64,000 nt of DNA. Source: Aquimarina sp. MAR_2010_214 (lineage in GTDB: Bacteria > Bacteroidota > Bacteroidia > Flavobacteriales > Flavobacteriaceae). Both the position numbers and the translations under genes were made by a program. Where the stretch lies: assembly GCF_002846555.1 (NCBI RefSeq), contig NZ_PJMS01000001.1, forward strand, positions 3,658,001-3,722,000. The letters run 5' to 3'. Under the pieces are notes generated by a model. It was not told the DNA's origin and searched no databases. It saw only the letters and a program-made list of their open reading frames with translations. Below are positions 43,462-52,132 of this stretch, one piece after another; the first letter of the stretch is position 1, and each line of letters starts with the position of its first letter.

Positions 43462-44005
43462 TGACAACGCTTTATCATTAAAAGTTTACGTAAATCTTTT
43501 AGAATTGTTGTGCCATTATTCGTTTCAAGGTCACATATCACTTGAGGAATACTGGTCAGAGAATTGTTAGTCAAATATAGTTGTGATAAATTGGTCAGAT
43601 TTCCTATTTCCGGGATGATCACCATAAGGTTTGTATCTTCTAAATCCAAACCTGTTACGTTTCCGTTCCGATGGGTTACCTCATCCCATGAATCCATGGT
43701 TTGGTCGTTAAGATCCTAGCCCAGAGTATTACCGTGATTTGCATTATAGAACTTGGTTAAAATTTCCTTGTCTGATAATTCGACTTCAACAATCGCTGTA
43801 TTTACTTGTGTAGTTATTGTATAGGCAAGGGCATTTTTGGTAAAACCCTGTGCTGTTTCATTGTCCAGGGCTACAATAGTATGGGCATCCTGATCGATCA
43901 CTGCAGTTATATCAACAGAAAGGGCAGGGCAATAAAGATTCCTGTCGTAAACAATTGTTTTAAGTGGTTTCTTTATCTAGTGTGGTTTCGGAGTATAGAG
44001 GTCAT
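43428..44005 (-). pseudogene. decayed copy of the LRR lipoprotein gene
   Basis: Reading from an ATG at 44005 gives MTSILRNHTR, a stop where the intact copies have Gln, then RNHLKQLFTTGIFIAL, matching the shared signal peptide. A large deletion then joins to ITAVIDQDAHTIVALD and YTITTQ, remnants of the DUF5018 repeats. Next comes LSDKEILTKFYNANHGNTLG, a stop replacing Trp, then TMDSWDEVTHRNGNVTGLDL and a single LRR ending NNGTTIL. At least two nonsense changes, a frame shift at the deletion and loss of most LRRs show a dead gene. The 3' limit is approximate. Copy of the 41511-43367 gene. Confidence 0.85.
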
Positions 44006-44025
44006 GAGTATATGGTTTTATAACA

Positions 44026-44033
44026 CAAAATTA
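44026..44033 (-). promoter_or_regulatory. -7 element (TAATTTTG) of the decayed copy
   Basis: The same box as in the two intact copies, within a diverged version of the shared module (about 43930-44060). The promoter looks intact although the gene is dead. Confidence 0.5.
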
Positions 44034-44079
44034 GTTGGTGTAGTATTCTTAAAAAAACCTTGTTTACAGTAAAAAATAC

Positions 44080-44103
44080 AACCCCCTAAAATAGGGGGTT
44101 TTT
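44080..44103. terminator. intrinsic terminator after the DUF11/propeller lipoprotein gene
   Basis: A 9-bp stem AACCCCCTA (44080-44088) / TAGGGGGTT (44092-44100) with an AAA loop and T-rich flanks on both strands. Confidence 0.8.
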
Positions 44104-44142
44104 AAATATAGTATAATTTTATTCTTTAGATATTAAGAGAGT

Positions 44143-46206
44143 TTAATTGGTCACAAATATAGAGTTTCCTCTAGTCCAATTATCATTGGTAAAAATTGTT
44201 TCCACACCATTTTTCCAGTATTTGGTTCCCCCAGTCATATATACATCATTATTAAAAATCATAGTGGATTCTGCTTTTCCACTAATGGCAGTTGACGAAC
44301 CATTTTTCCAATACTGGTTTTCTCCTCCTATATATACATCACCATTGTTGGCCACTGCAATGGAATATGCTCGACCCGTACCACTTAGGTTAGTGCGTAC
44401 GCCATTTTTCCAGTATCTTGGAGAATAACCAGTAGGTGATATTTCATACCCTACCACATGTACAACATTGTCAATAACCTTAATCGCCATTGCCCGAGCA
44501 AAACTACTTCCTGCACTTGTGTTTAGTGTTATTCTAGTACCGTTTCTCCAATATACGGCATCGACCCCTGCACTTCCTGCAACATATACATCGCCACTAA
44601 CAACAGTTATATCTTCTGCTACAGAGGAACTAGTACTAGTAATAGTATAAGAAAGATATGTACCCACTCCATTTTTCCAATATCTTGCTTGCGCATTAAC
44701 ACCATCGTTTTGATACCCTGCTACATAAACATCTCCACTAGATACATATACTGAATTACCCTTAGCTCTACTAGTACTGGGAGATAAAGAGGTCTCTGAT
44801 CCATTCTTCCAGAGTACTGCAAATTCGTTTTTAATTCCTGTAACATACACATCCGTACCAGAGACAAAAATGGAATTAGCCCTAGCATTATTAGTACTGG
44901 GAGATAAAAGGGTTGCTGTACCATTTTTCCAGAGTATAGCATCAGGATCTGTTCCACCGAGTGCCTCTCCTGCGATATAGATTTTTGTCGGGGTTATTGT
45001 ACTGGTTGCACTATTATTTCCGGTAGTTGTATCGGCTTGTTCACCTGCTACGGTGGCTGTGTTTGTATAGTTACCTGTGGCCAGTACTGTGGCTGTTATA
45101 TCCAAGGTGACGCTTGCTCCATTGCTTAAATTGTCAATAGACCAAATGCCTGTACTATTAGTATAGGTACCTGTCGATGCTGTAGCATTTACAAAAGTAT
45201 AGCCCGATGGCAGGTTGTCAGTAACCTTAACCCCTGTAGCATCTTCAGGACCTTTGTTTGTAGCTGTTAGTGTAAAGATAATGTTGTTGCCCACATCTGG
45301 GGTAGCTATATTTACTGTTTTTGTGATCCCCAGATCTGCTGTTGGATTTGATACTGTTGGTGTAACTGTAGCACTATTATTGCTGACAGTTGCATCAGTT
45401 TGTTCACCTGTTATGGTGGCCGTGTTTGCATAGTCTCCAGTGGCAAGTATTGTGGCTGTTATATCCAGGGTGGCGCTTGCTCCATTGCTTAAATTGCCAA
45501 CAGACCAGATGCCTGTGTTATTGGCATAGGTACCTGTCAATGCTGTGGCATCTACAAAAGTATAGCCCGATGGCAGGTTGTCTGTAACCTTAACCCCTGT
45601 AGCATCATCAGGGCCGTTGTTTGTAGCTGTTATTGTAAAGGTAATATTATTACCTACGCTTGGAGCAGTTGTATTTACTGTTTTTGTGACATCCAAATCT
45701 GTTTTTAGAGTTGATGCCGTTGGTGTAACTGTAAAAGTAACACTATTGTTGTCAGTAGTTGTATCGGTTTGTTCACCTGCTATGGTAGCGGTATTTGCAT
45801 AGTCTCCCGTGGCCAGCACTGTAGCAGTTATATCCAGGGTGGCGTTTGCTCCATTGCTTAAATCGCCAACAGACCAGATGCCTGCGTCATTGGTATAGGT
45901 ACCTGTCGATGCTGTGGCACTTACAAAGGTATAGCCCGATGGCAGGTTATCTGTAACTTTAACCCCTGTAGCATCGTCAGGGCCGTTGTTTATAGCTGTT
46001 GTTGTAAAGGTAATATTACTGCCCACATTTGGAGCAGTTGTATTTACTGTTTTTGTGATGCCTAGATCTGCAGTACTTGCAGCTTGAGTATCATCATCAT
46101 CACTACAGCCATATTGCATAAAGAGCAAGGCAATAAGTATTCCTGTTGTAAACAATTGTTTGAAGAAGTTTCTTTGTCTAGTGTTGTTCCAATATATAGT
46201 AATCAT
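44143..46206 (-). CDS. surface lipoprotein with three DUF11 repeats and a predicted seven-bladed propeller
   Basis: A 687-residue lipoprotein. Signal MITIYWNNTRQRNFFKQL... and lipobox MQYGCSDDDD, almost identical to the LRR lipoprotein. Three DUF11 repeats of about 120 residues follow (openings ADLGITKTVN, TDLDVTKTVN, ADLGITKTVN; each with GVKVTDNLPSGYTFV and LDITATVLATGDY). From about residue 410 there are seven W(K/R)NG units alternating with (D/H)VYVAG-type strands, which fits a seven-bladed beta-propeller. Probably a stalked surface protein with a propeller head. The ligand is unknown; similar YWKNG repeats occur in flavobacterial and archaeal surface proteins, from memory. Confidence 0.83.
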   Translation of the reverse strand: MITIYWNNTRQRNFFKQLFTTGILIALLFMQYGCSDDDDTQAASTADLGITKTVNTTAPNVGSNITFTTTAINNGPDDATGVKVTDNLPSGYTFVSATASTGTYTNDAGIWSVGDLSNGANATLDITATVLATGDYANTATIAGEQTDTTTDNNSVTFTVTPTASTLKTDLDVTKTVNTTAPSVGNNITFTITATNNGPDDATGVKVTDNLPSGYTFVDATALTGTYANNTGIWSVGNLSNGASATLDITATILATGDYANTATITGEQTDATVSNNSATVTPTVSNPTADLGITKTVNIATPDVGNNIIFTLTATNKGPEDATGVKVTDNLPSGYTFVNATASTGTYTNSTGIWSIDNLSNGASVTLDITATVLATGNYTNTATVAGEQADTTTGNNSATSTITPTKIYIAGEALGGTDPDAILWKNGTATLLSPSTNNARANSIFVSGTDVYVTGIKNEFAVLWKNGSETSLSPSTSRAKGNSVYVSSGDVYVAGYQNDGVNAQARYWKNGVGTYLSYTITSTSSSVAEDITVVSGDVYVAGSAGVDAVYWRNGTRITLNTSAGSSFARAMAIKVIDNVVHVVGYEISPTGYSPRYWKNGVRTNLSGTGRAYSIAVANNGDVYIGGENQYWKNGSSTAISGKAESTMIFNNDVYMTGGTKYWKNGVETIFTNDNWTRGNSIFVTN
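45000..46075 (-). repeat. three tandem ~370-bp repeats encoding DUF11 domains
   Basis: Three units spaced about 365-375 bases apart, with near-identical stretches such as the segment for TDNLPSGYTF at 45202, 45565 and 45934. The high identity suggests recent duplication or gene conversion. Confidence 0.8.
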
Positions 46207-46299
46207 AAGTATAGGTTTTTATAACACAAAATTAGTTGGTGTGGTATTCTTAAGAAACCCTGTTTTCTATGAAAAATGCCCCCCTGTTTTCAGGAGGGG
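46089..46299 (-). repeat. shared 5' module, copy C (terminator + promoter + signal peptide)
   Basis: Counterpart of 43251-43461, about 95 percent identical by eye. It contains hairpin CCCCCCTG-TTTT-CAGGAGGGG (46279-46299) and TAATTTTG (46234-46227). The hairpin has no gene to terminate here, as the next gene (aroC) points away, so it was carried along with the duplication. Confidence 0.85.
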
Positions 46300-46388
46300 T
46301 AGTGTGATTTTATTTTGTAAAAGGTTGTAATTTCCCCTAGCTTAATGACATTGAATCTAAATCCATTTTTTTCTATCATATTACTACC

Positions 46389-46417
46389 TTGTTTTTAAAG
46401 ATTAAAAATTACATTTG
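46389..46417 (+). promoter_or_regulatory. promoter of aroC (TTG-N18-TACATTTG)
   Basis: TTG at 46389-46391 and TACATTTG at 46410-46417. Transcription from about 46421 gives a leader near 12 bases and excludes the TTG at 46415 as start codon. Confidence 0.72.
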
Positions 46418-46432
46418 CTAAAAATTGTAGGT

Positions 46433-47497
46433 ATGGCAGGAAATACATTTGGTAATCTATTTAAGGTAACTACTTTTGGAGAATCACACGGAGTAGCGAT
46501 TGGTGGAGTCATTGATGGCTGCCCAGCTGGTGTAACACTTGATTTAGAAGCTATTCAACAAGAGCTTGATCGTCGTAAACCTGGTCAGTCAGCTATTGTT
46601 ACACAGCGTAAAGAGCCCGATAGTGTGGAGTTTTATTCTGGTATTTTTGAAGGTGTTACAACAGGTACTCCTATTGGTTTTGCGATCAAAAATGCAAATC
46701 AAAAATCTAAAGATTATTCTCATATCAAAGATTCCTATCGCCCGTCTCATGCAGATTATACTTATGATCAAAAATATGGTGTTAGGGATTATAGAGGAGG
46801 AGGACGTTCTTCTGCTCGTGAAACCGCAAGTAGGGTAGTAGCAGGAGCAATCGCTAAACAGGTATTGTCTGATATAAAATTTAACGCTTATGTAAGTGGT
46901 GTTGGTACTATTAAATTAGAAAAAAGTCATACTGAGCTTGATTTATCATTAACCGAAAGTAATATTGTACGATGCCCAGATCCTAAGTTGGCTTCGGAAA
47001 TGGAACACTACATTAAACAAATTAGAAAAGAAGGAGATACCGTTGGCGGAATTGTAAGTTGCGTTATTTCTGGTGCACCTGTGGGATTAGGAGAACCTGC
47101 CTTTGATAAGCTACATGCCGAATTAGGAAAAGCGATGTTGTCAATCAATGCTGTTAAAGGATTTGAATATGGAAGTGGTTTTGCCGGATCAGAGCTAAAA
47201 GGAAGTCAGCATAATGATCTTTTTAATGCTGATGGTACTACACAAACTAATCTATCAGGTGGTATACAAGGAGGGATTTCTAATGGAATGGATATCTATT
47301 TTAATGTAGCCTTTAAACCAGTAGCTACAATTATGCAGGATCAGGAGACTATAGATAAAGAAGGTAATATCGTTACTATGCAAGGAAAAGGTCGACATGA
47401 TCCTTGTGTAGTGCCCAGAGCAGTGCCTATCGTAGAAGCAATGGCTGCTTTGGTACTTGTTGATTATTGGTTAATGAATAGAACTATTAAGAAATAA
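46433..47497 (+). CDS. aroC: chorismate synthase
   Basis: Last step of the shikimate pathway: EPSP to chorismate, needing reduced FMN. The ATG at 46433 gives [20 protein letters not shown] and 354 residues, the family length; the promoter box rules out a start further up. Signatures seen: [35 protein letters not shown] [20 protein letters not shown], and [18 protein letters not shown] at the C terminus. It stands alone; no other aro gene is near. Confidence 0.97.
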   Translation: MAGNTFGNLFKVTTFGESHGVAIGGVIDGCPAGVTLDLEAIQQELDRRKPGQSAIVTQRKEPDSVEFYSGIFEGVTTGTPIGFAIKNANQKSKDYSHIKDSYRPSHADYTYDQKYGVRDYRGGGRSSARETASRVVAGAIAKQVLSDIKFNAYVSGVGTIKLEKSHTELDLSLTESNIVRCPDPKLASEMEHYIKQIRKEGDTVGGIVSCVISGAPVGLGEPAFDKLHAELGKAMLSINAVKGFEYGSGFAGSELKGSQHNDLFNADGTTQTNLSGGIQGGISNGMDIYFNVAFKPVATIMQDQETIDKEGNIVTMQGKGRHDPCVVPRAVPIVEAMAALVLVDYWLMNRTIKK

Positions 47498-47683
47498 ATT
47501 GATAACCAGTTAAGTGGTTTAGTTTTGATATGAGGCAGTAAATTAATAATTACTTGTCTGTAAAACAGTTGATATATTAAAAAAAACAAACCTTTTATTT
47601 CGTATTTCGCAATTTCTATCCCTTTTTATTATTTTAAATTTATATATTGGGCGCTGTTTGGCTTAAAAAATTAAATTCTTCAC

Positions 47684-49006
47684 ATGAAAAAACTAGCACT
47701 GCATTGGAAAATTATGATCGGAATGATACTTGGTATCTTATTCGGATTTTTGATGACAACACTTTCATGGGGAAAGGGATTTACAGGAGATTGGATTGCT
47801 CCTTTTGGTACCATCTTTGTGAATTTATTGAAACTAATTGCAGTTCCGTTAATTTTAGCTTCTTTAATCAAAGGAATCTCTGATCTAAAAGATATTTCAA
47901 AATTTAAATTGATAGGAGGAAGAACTATTGTAATTTATGTTTTAACTACAGTAATTGCAATAACCATTGGTTTGTTGATGGTTAATGTTTTTAAACCAGG
48001 AAATGGGATTACTCCCGAAACTATAGAAAAACTCACTACAGAATATGCTGGTAATGCTAAAATATCTGAACGTATAGCAGAAGCAAGTAAACAAAAAGAA
48101 AGTGGACCATTACAGTTTATAGTAGATATGGTACCTCAGAATGCTTTTAAAGCAATGAGTAATAATAAAATGATGCTTCAGGTAATTTTCTTTTCTATTA
48201 TCCTTGGTATTAGTATGTTATTGATAAAACCTGCACAATCAGAACCACTTAAGAAATTCTTTGATAGTCTAAATGATGTAGTGTTAAAGATGGTTGATTT
48301 AATTATGCTTACTGCACCATATGCCGTTTTTGCATTATTAGCCAATGTAGTCGTTACTTCTGATGATCCTGATATATTGTTGGCATTATTAAAATATGCT
48401 GGTGTTGTGATATTTGGATTAGCTTTAATGATTGTATTCTATTGTATACTCGTCGCTGTTATTACTAAGAAATCCCCATTATGGTTTCTAAAAGAAATCA
48501 GCCCGGCGCAGTTATTAGCGTTTTCAACTAGTTCTAGCGCAGCTACACTTCCTGTAACTATGGAAAGAGTAGAAGAGCATATTGGTGTAGATAAAGAAGT
48601 GTCTAGTTTTGTATTACCAGTTGGAGCAACTATCAATATGGATGGAACCAGTTTGTATCAAGCAGTAGCTTCGGTATTTATTATGCAAGTGCTTTGGCCA
48701 GAAGGATTAACGTTTGGTAATCAGATTACTATTGTATTAACTGCCTTATTGGCTTCAATAGGATCGGCAGCTGTTCCCGGAGCAGGAATGGTAATGCTGG
48801 TTATTGTATTAGAAGCAATTGGTTTCCCGTCGGATAAGTTACCAATAGGTTTAGCACTAATCTTTGCAGTAGACAGACCATTAGATATGCTAAGAACAAC
48901 AGTTAATGTTACTGGAGATGCAACTGTATCTATGATCGTAGCAAAATCAGTTGGGAAATTGGGTGAACCCAATGTAAAAGAATGGGATGACGATTATCAG
49001 GGATAA
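47684..49006 (+). CDS. dicarboxylate/amino acid:cation symporter (DAACS family)
   Basis: A 440-residue inner-membrane transporter of the GltP/DctA type, driven by Na+ or H+. Seen: several membrane helices, the serine-rich hairpin STSSSAATLPVTMERVEEH (~285), SFVLPVGATINMDGTSLYQ (TM7 NMDGT motif, ~310), and the HP2 region GSAAVPGAGMVML. After the last helix the conserved DRPLDMLRTTVNVTGDA carries the substrate-binding Asp/Arg positions; the substrate (glutamate, aspartate or C4-dicarboxylate) cannot be fixed. It is convergent with the LysR gene, 11 bases apart. Confidence 0.93.
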   Translation: MKKLALHWKIMIGMILGILFGFLMTTLSWGKGFTGDWIAPFGTIFVNLLKLIAVPLILASLIKGISDLKDISKFKLIGGRTIVIYVLTTVIAITIGLLMVNVFKPGNGITPETIEKLTTEYAGNAKISERIAEASKQKESGPLQFIVDMVPQNAFKAMSNNKMMLQVIFFSIILGISMLLIKPAQSEPLKKFFDSLNDVVLKMVDLIMLTAPYAVFALLANVVVTSDDPDILLALLKYAGVVIFGLALMIVFYCILVAVITKKSPLWFLKEISPAQLLAFSTSSSAATLPVTMERVEEHIGVDKEVSSFVLPVGATINMDGTSLYQAVASVFIMQVLWPEGLTFGNQITIVLTALLASIGSAAVPGAGMVMLVIVLEAIGFPSDKLPIGLALIFAVDRPLDMLRTTVNVTGDATVSMIVAKSVGKLGEPNVKEWDDDYQG

Positions 49007-49017
49007 GTAGATTGTGT

Positions 49018-49899
49018 TTAACTAACCGACCAATTTTTAAGCAATTCAAATAATAATGGATATTCTATTTCTCGTTCAGGATTCCACATCATAGTTAATT
49101 GCGCTTTCTGTTTTATATTTTTTAATTCAATTATTTTTATTGGAAACTCATGTCCATGTAATGAAGATACAGGTTCAAAAGAGATTCCTAATCCAGCTTC
49201 AACTAACCTGAAACCCGTACTGGCAGAATCGGTTTCGTGAATAATTTTGGGAGTAAAACCAGCATCAATACATATAGATTCAAGAATACGGACATAGTTT
49301 GGCCCATCTGCCACAGAAGGAAATATAAATTCTTCATTTGAAAATATCGAAAAATCGGTATAGTTATGTCTATCAACAGCATGATCTTCAGGTAATAGTA
49401 TTACAAAATTGTCAATATGAAGTACTTTGCTTTTTAAGTTAAGTGGAACCAAGGGATTTGTAGCAAAACCTATATCTAATTCATTTTGTTGTAATGCCAG
49501 ATATTGATCACGATTATTCATTTCTTTTAAAACAGCTTTTATGCCGGGAATCTGACGATTCATCGTTTTTAAAATTTCAGGAAGAATTGTTTGCATTATA
49601 GAATGTGTAAAACCTATGCTAATCTCTCCTGCATGACCGTGATGAATATTAGCCGTTTGTTTTTTGATTCTTTCTAGTTGAATAAGTAGCTTTTTTACTT
49701 CTTTTATAAAATGCTGACCCGCTGGAGTAAGTTTTACGTTACGTTTATCTCTTTTAAATAAAACAGCTCCAATTTGATCTTCTAGCTGTTTAATTTGTCT
49801 GCTTAAAGCAGGTTGAACAATATTCAATTCTTCTGCAGCCCTGGTAAAGTTTAATTTTTCAGATAAAACGACTACACTTTTTAATTGCTGAATGTTCAT
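49018..49899 (-). CDS. LysR family transcriptional regulator
   Basis: A 293-residue LTTR. The N-terminal helix-turn-helix MNIQQLKSVVVLSEKLNFTRAAEELNI... with SRQIKQLEDQIG is typical, followed by the helical linker and a periplasmic-binding-like effector domain (EISIGFTHSIMQTILPEIL, ELDIGFATNPLVPL). It resembles the BenM/CatM/AlsR type by eye. It is divergent to a PLP decarboxylase with 260 bases between, so it probably regulates that gene. A TAATTTTG lies at 49925-49932. Confidence 0.93.
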   Translation of the reverse strand: MNIQQLKSVVVLSEKLNFTRAAEELNIVQPALSRQIKQLEDQIGAVLFKRDKRNVKLTPAGQHFIKEVKKLLIQLERIKKQTANIHHGHAGEISIGFTHSIMQTILPEILKTMNRQIPGIKAVLKEMNNRDQYLALQQNELDIGFATNPLVPLNLKSKVLHIDNFVILLPEDHAVDRHNYTDFSIFSNEEFIFPSVADGPNYVRILESICIDAGFTPKIIHETDSASTGFRLVEAGLGISFEPVSSLHGHEFPIKIIELKNIKQKAQLTMMWNPEREIEYPLLFELLKNWSVS

Positions 49900-49924
49900 T
49901 AATCATTTTTTTTTATTAGTCTAT

Positions 49925-49932
49925 CAAAATTA
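49925..49932 (-). promoter_or_regulatory. -7 element (TAATTTTG) of the lysR gene
   Basis: Minus-strand consensus match 25 bases before the lysR ATG; no clear -33. Confidence 0.45.
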
Positions 49933-49961
49933 AGTATTTTTTATTATTAATATGGATCGCT

Positions 49962-49969
49962 AATTTTGA
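49962..49969 (+). promoter_or_regulatory. possible -7 element (TAATTTTG) of the PLP decarboxylase gene
   Basis: Plus-strand consensus match 190 bases before the decarboxylase ATG. If used, the leader would contain the long inverted repeat at 50017-50114. Confidence 0.4.
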
Positions 49970-50016
49970 AATGTATAAATGTTTGTTTTATCCATTGCGC
50001 GCATATTGGAGAATTC

Positions 50017-50114
50017 TTGATCAAAATTAAGTTAGCCTGCCTTTCTGATAAATATTTTAGCATATTTAAAAGCTATAATTACTGGTTTTACAGGCTAGCT
50101 TTTTTGATGATCAA
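50017..50114. repeat. long imperfect inverted repeat between lysR and the decarboxylase gene
   Basis: Left arm: TTGATCA (50017-50023), an 8-base AT spacer, TTAGCCTG (50032-50039). Right arm: CAGGCTAG (50091-50098), a 9-base spacer with six Ts, TGATCAA (50108-50114). Outer 7-mers pair exactly, inner 8-mers with one G-T. About 50 bases lie between. It may be a leader hairpin with a T-run (attenuator), a pair of regulator sites, or a small MITE-like insertion. Confidence 0.55.
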
Positions 50115-50159
50115 TTTTTTATATAAATAATATTAAAAGATTTAATTCTAATACACAAC

Positions 50160-51602
50160 ATGCAGAATATAATACCAAAAACAGATATATTAGAAAAAGC
50201 ATATGACCCGTCCGAATTTAGAAAAATGGGACATCAGGTTATCGATTTACTTGCTGATCACTTGGAGAAGGTTCAGACTGATCGAGAACATCCTGTACTT
50301 CCGTTTCGTGAGCCAGATGAAGAGTTAGCTTATTGGAAACAGGACTTTATTTCAGATTCTGGAACATTAGATGTGTTTAAGAACATTTTAGAGCATTCTA
50401 TTCAAGTACATCATCCTAGGTATATTGGTCACCAGATTGCAGTTCCTGCATTGGTTTCGACTTTAGCGGGATTAATGTCTGATTTGCTAAGTAATGGTAC
50501 CGGAGTATATGAGATGGGAATGGCATCCAATGCAATAGAAAAAATTGTTACTGATTTTGTTGCTGAAAAAATTGGGTATACCAAAGAAACTTCAGGTTTT
50601 CTTACTTCTGGAGGTACTTTGGCCAATCTTACTGCATTATTGGCTGCACGTAAAGCCAAAGCACAATCTGCAATCTGGGAACAAGGACATCAGGAAAAAT
50701 TAGCGGTAATGGTTTCTGAAGAAGCACATTATTGTATTGATAGAGCAGCCAGAATTTTAGGTTTGGGAAGTAATGGAATTATCAAAGTACCTGTAGATAA
50801 AGATTTTAAAATAGATACCGGTGTATTAAATAAGTGCCTGGATAAAGCTAAATCTGAAGGGTTTCATGTGATTGCACTTATTGGTTGTGCCTGTTCTACT
50901 GCTACAGGATCTTATGATGATTTGGAAATGCTAGCTGATTTTGCAGAGGAGAATAATTTGTGGTTTCATATTGATGGAGCACATGGTGGTGGAGTGGTAT
51001 TCTCAAATAAGTATCAACATTTAGCCAGTGGAATATCTCGTGCCGATTCTGTGGTTATAGATTTTCATAAAATGCTAATGACTCCTGCTTTAAACACAGC
51101 GTTAATTTTTAAGAAAGGAGAAAATGCATATCAAACATTTGCTCAGAAAGCCCAATACCTTTGGGATTCTCAACATACCAGAGAATGGTACAATTCGGGG
51201 AAACGAACTTTTGAATGTACAAAACTGATGATGTCTATTAAGGTGTATACAATCCTTAAAACGTATGGAGAAGAAATATTCGAAAAAAATATTGATAAAC
51301 TTTACGATATGGGTTCGATTTTTGCAAAAATGATCAAAGAGCGATCTTCTTTTGAGTTAGCTCTAGAACCAGAAGCTAATATTATTAATTTTAGATATCT
51401 CAAAACAGATAGTAAAGATCTTAATACTCTTAATAATGCTATTCGTCAACGGTTAGTGAAATCAGGTAAATTTTATATTGTTCAAACAACGATAGGAGAA
51501 CATCGTTATTTAAGAACTACAATTATGAACCCATTAACCCAGAAAGATGATCTGGTAGCTCTTTTGGACGAAATAGAACATATTGCAGAAACTTTGATTT
51601 AG
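50160..51602 (+). CDS. pyridoxal-phosphate-dependent decarboxylase (group II family)
   Basis: A 480-residue fold-type-I PLP enzyme of the glutamate/aromatic/diaminobutyrate decarboxylase group. Seen: the N-terminal lid region HHPRYIGHQIAVPAL, TSGGTLANLTALLAAR (phosphate binding), the Asp that holds the pyridine in FHIDGAHGGG (~272), and the Schiff-base Lys304 in DFHKML. The usual HKW is HKM here. Substrate specificity cannot be read; glutamate, aspartate, DABA or an aromatic acid are possible. It is divergent from LysR and preceded by a possible long leader with a hairpin. Confidence 0.88.
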   Translation: MQNIIPKTDILEKAYDPSEFRKMGHQVIDLLADHLEKVQTDREHPVLPFREPDEELAYWKQDFISDSGTLDVFKNILEHSIQVHHPRYIGHQIAVPALVSTLAGLMSDLLSNGTGVYEMGMASNAIEKIVTDFVAEKIGYTKETSGFLTSGGTLANLTALLAARKAKAQSAIWEQGHQEKLAVMVSEEAHYCIDRAARILGLGSNGIIKVPVDKDFKIDTGVLNKCLDKAKSEGFHVIALIGCACSTATGSYDDLEMLADFAEENNLWFHIDGAHGGGVVFSNKYQHLASGISRADSVVIDFHKMLMTPALNTALIFKKGENAYQTFAQKAQYLWDSQHTREWYNSGKRTFECTKLMMSIKVYTILKTYGEEIFEKNIDKLYDMGSIFAKMIKERSSFELALEPEANIINFRYLKTDSKDLNTLNNAIRQRLVKSGKFYIVQTTIGEHRYLRTTIMNPLTQKDDLVALLDEIEHIAETLI

Positions 51603-51718
51603 TTAGATTCTTATAAAGTGATATGGTTGCATATTTTGATATTTAACATTTGTTAACGCAACGAATACTAAATGTAATTCATCTACTGTTATATAGATAG
51701 TAACCAAAAACAGTTGAG

Positions 51719-52132
51719 ATGAAACATTTTATTTATATAGTGTTCTTATTTGCAATGATAGGTTGTAGTGGAGATGATGATGGTAACCCGGGTGATCCTA
51801 TTCCTGATCCATCTGGTTTAGCAGGGGTGTGGAATTTAGTAAACGTTACAGGAGGGTTTGCAGGTATCAATCAGGATTTTAAAAAGGGAACTATAGTCTG
51901 GAATTTTGATGACACTAAAAAAAGAGTAGAAGTAACTAATAATAATCCAACTAGTGCGTCTACCGAGGATTTATTTCCAAGCGGAAATTATACTTTTTCA
52001 ATTGTTACGATTAATGGTAATAAGGAACTGATCGTCAACGACAGAAACTTAGGTAATTTTGAAATTACTACTAATGAATTTGTCGTTGACGAGCAGTTTA
52101 AAGATGGTTTTCGGTATACATTTCAACGTTAA
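51719..52132 (+). CDS. lipocalin-like lipoprotein (137 aa)
   Basis: Lipobox MIGCSGDDDGN shows a lipoprotein with the acidic surface-display signal. After a Pro/Asp linker, GLAGVWNLVNVTGG opens a small beta-barrel-like domain as in lipocalin-like (DUF4923/5004-type) proteins of Bacteroidota, with GTIVWNFDDTKKRVEV and a final GFRYTFQR. Ligand unknown. The last 4 bases overlap the 3' end of the convergent DUF4139 gene. Confidence 0.72.
   Translation: MKHFIYIVFLFAMIGCSGDDDGNPGDPIPDPSGLAGVWNLVNVTGGFAGINQDFKKGTIVWNFDDTKKRVEVTNNNPTSASTEDLFPSGNYTFSIVTINGNKELIVNDRNLGNFEITTNEFVVDEQFKDGFRYTFQR

Noticed and set aside
44721..44957. 78-codon minus-strand frame inside the propeller lipoprotein
   Set aside because: An alternative frame over the WKNG repeats; it repeats with the same period and is a shadow.
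47647..47883. 78-codon plus-strand frame overlapping the start of the DAACS transporter
   Set aside because: It is out of frame with the transporter's first membrane helices and has no features of its own.
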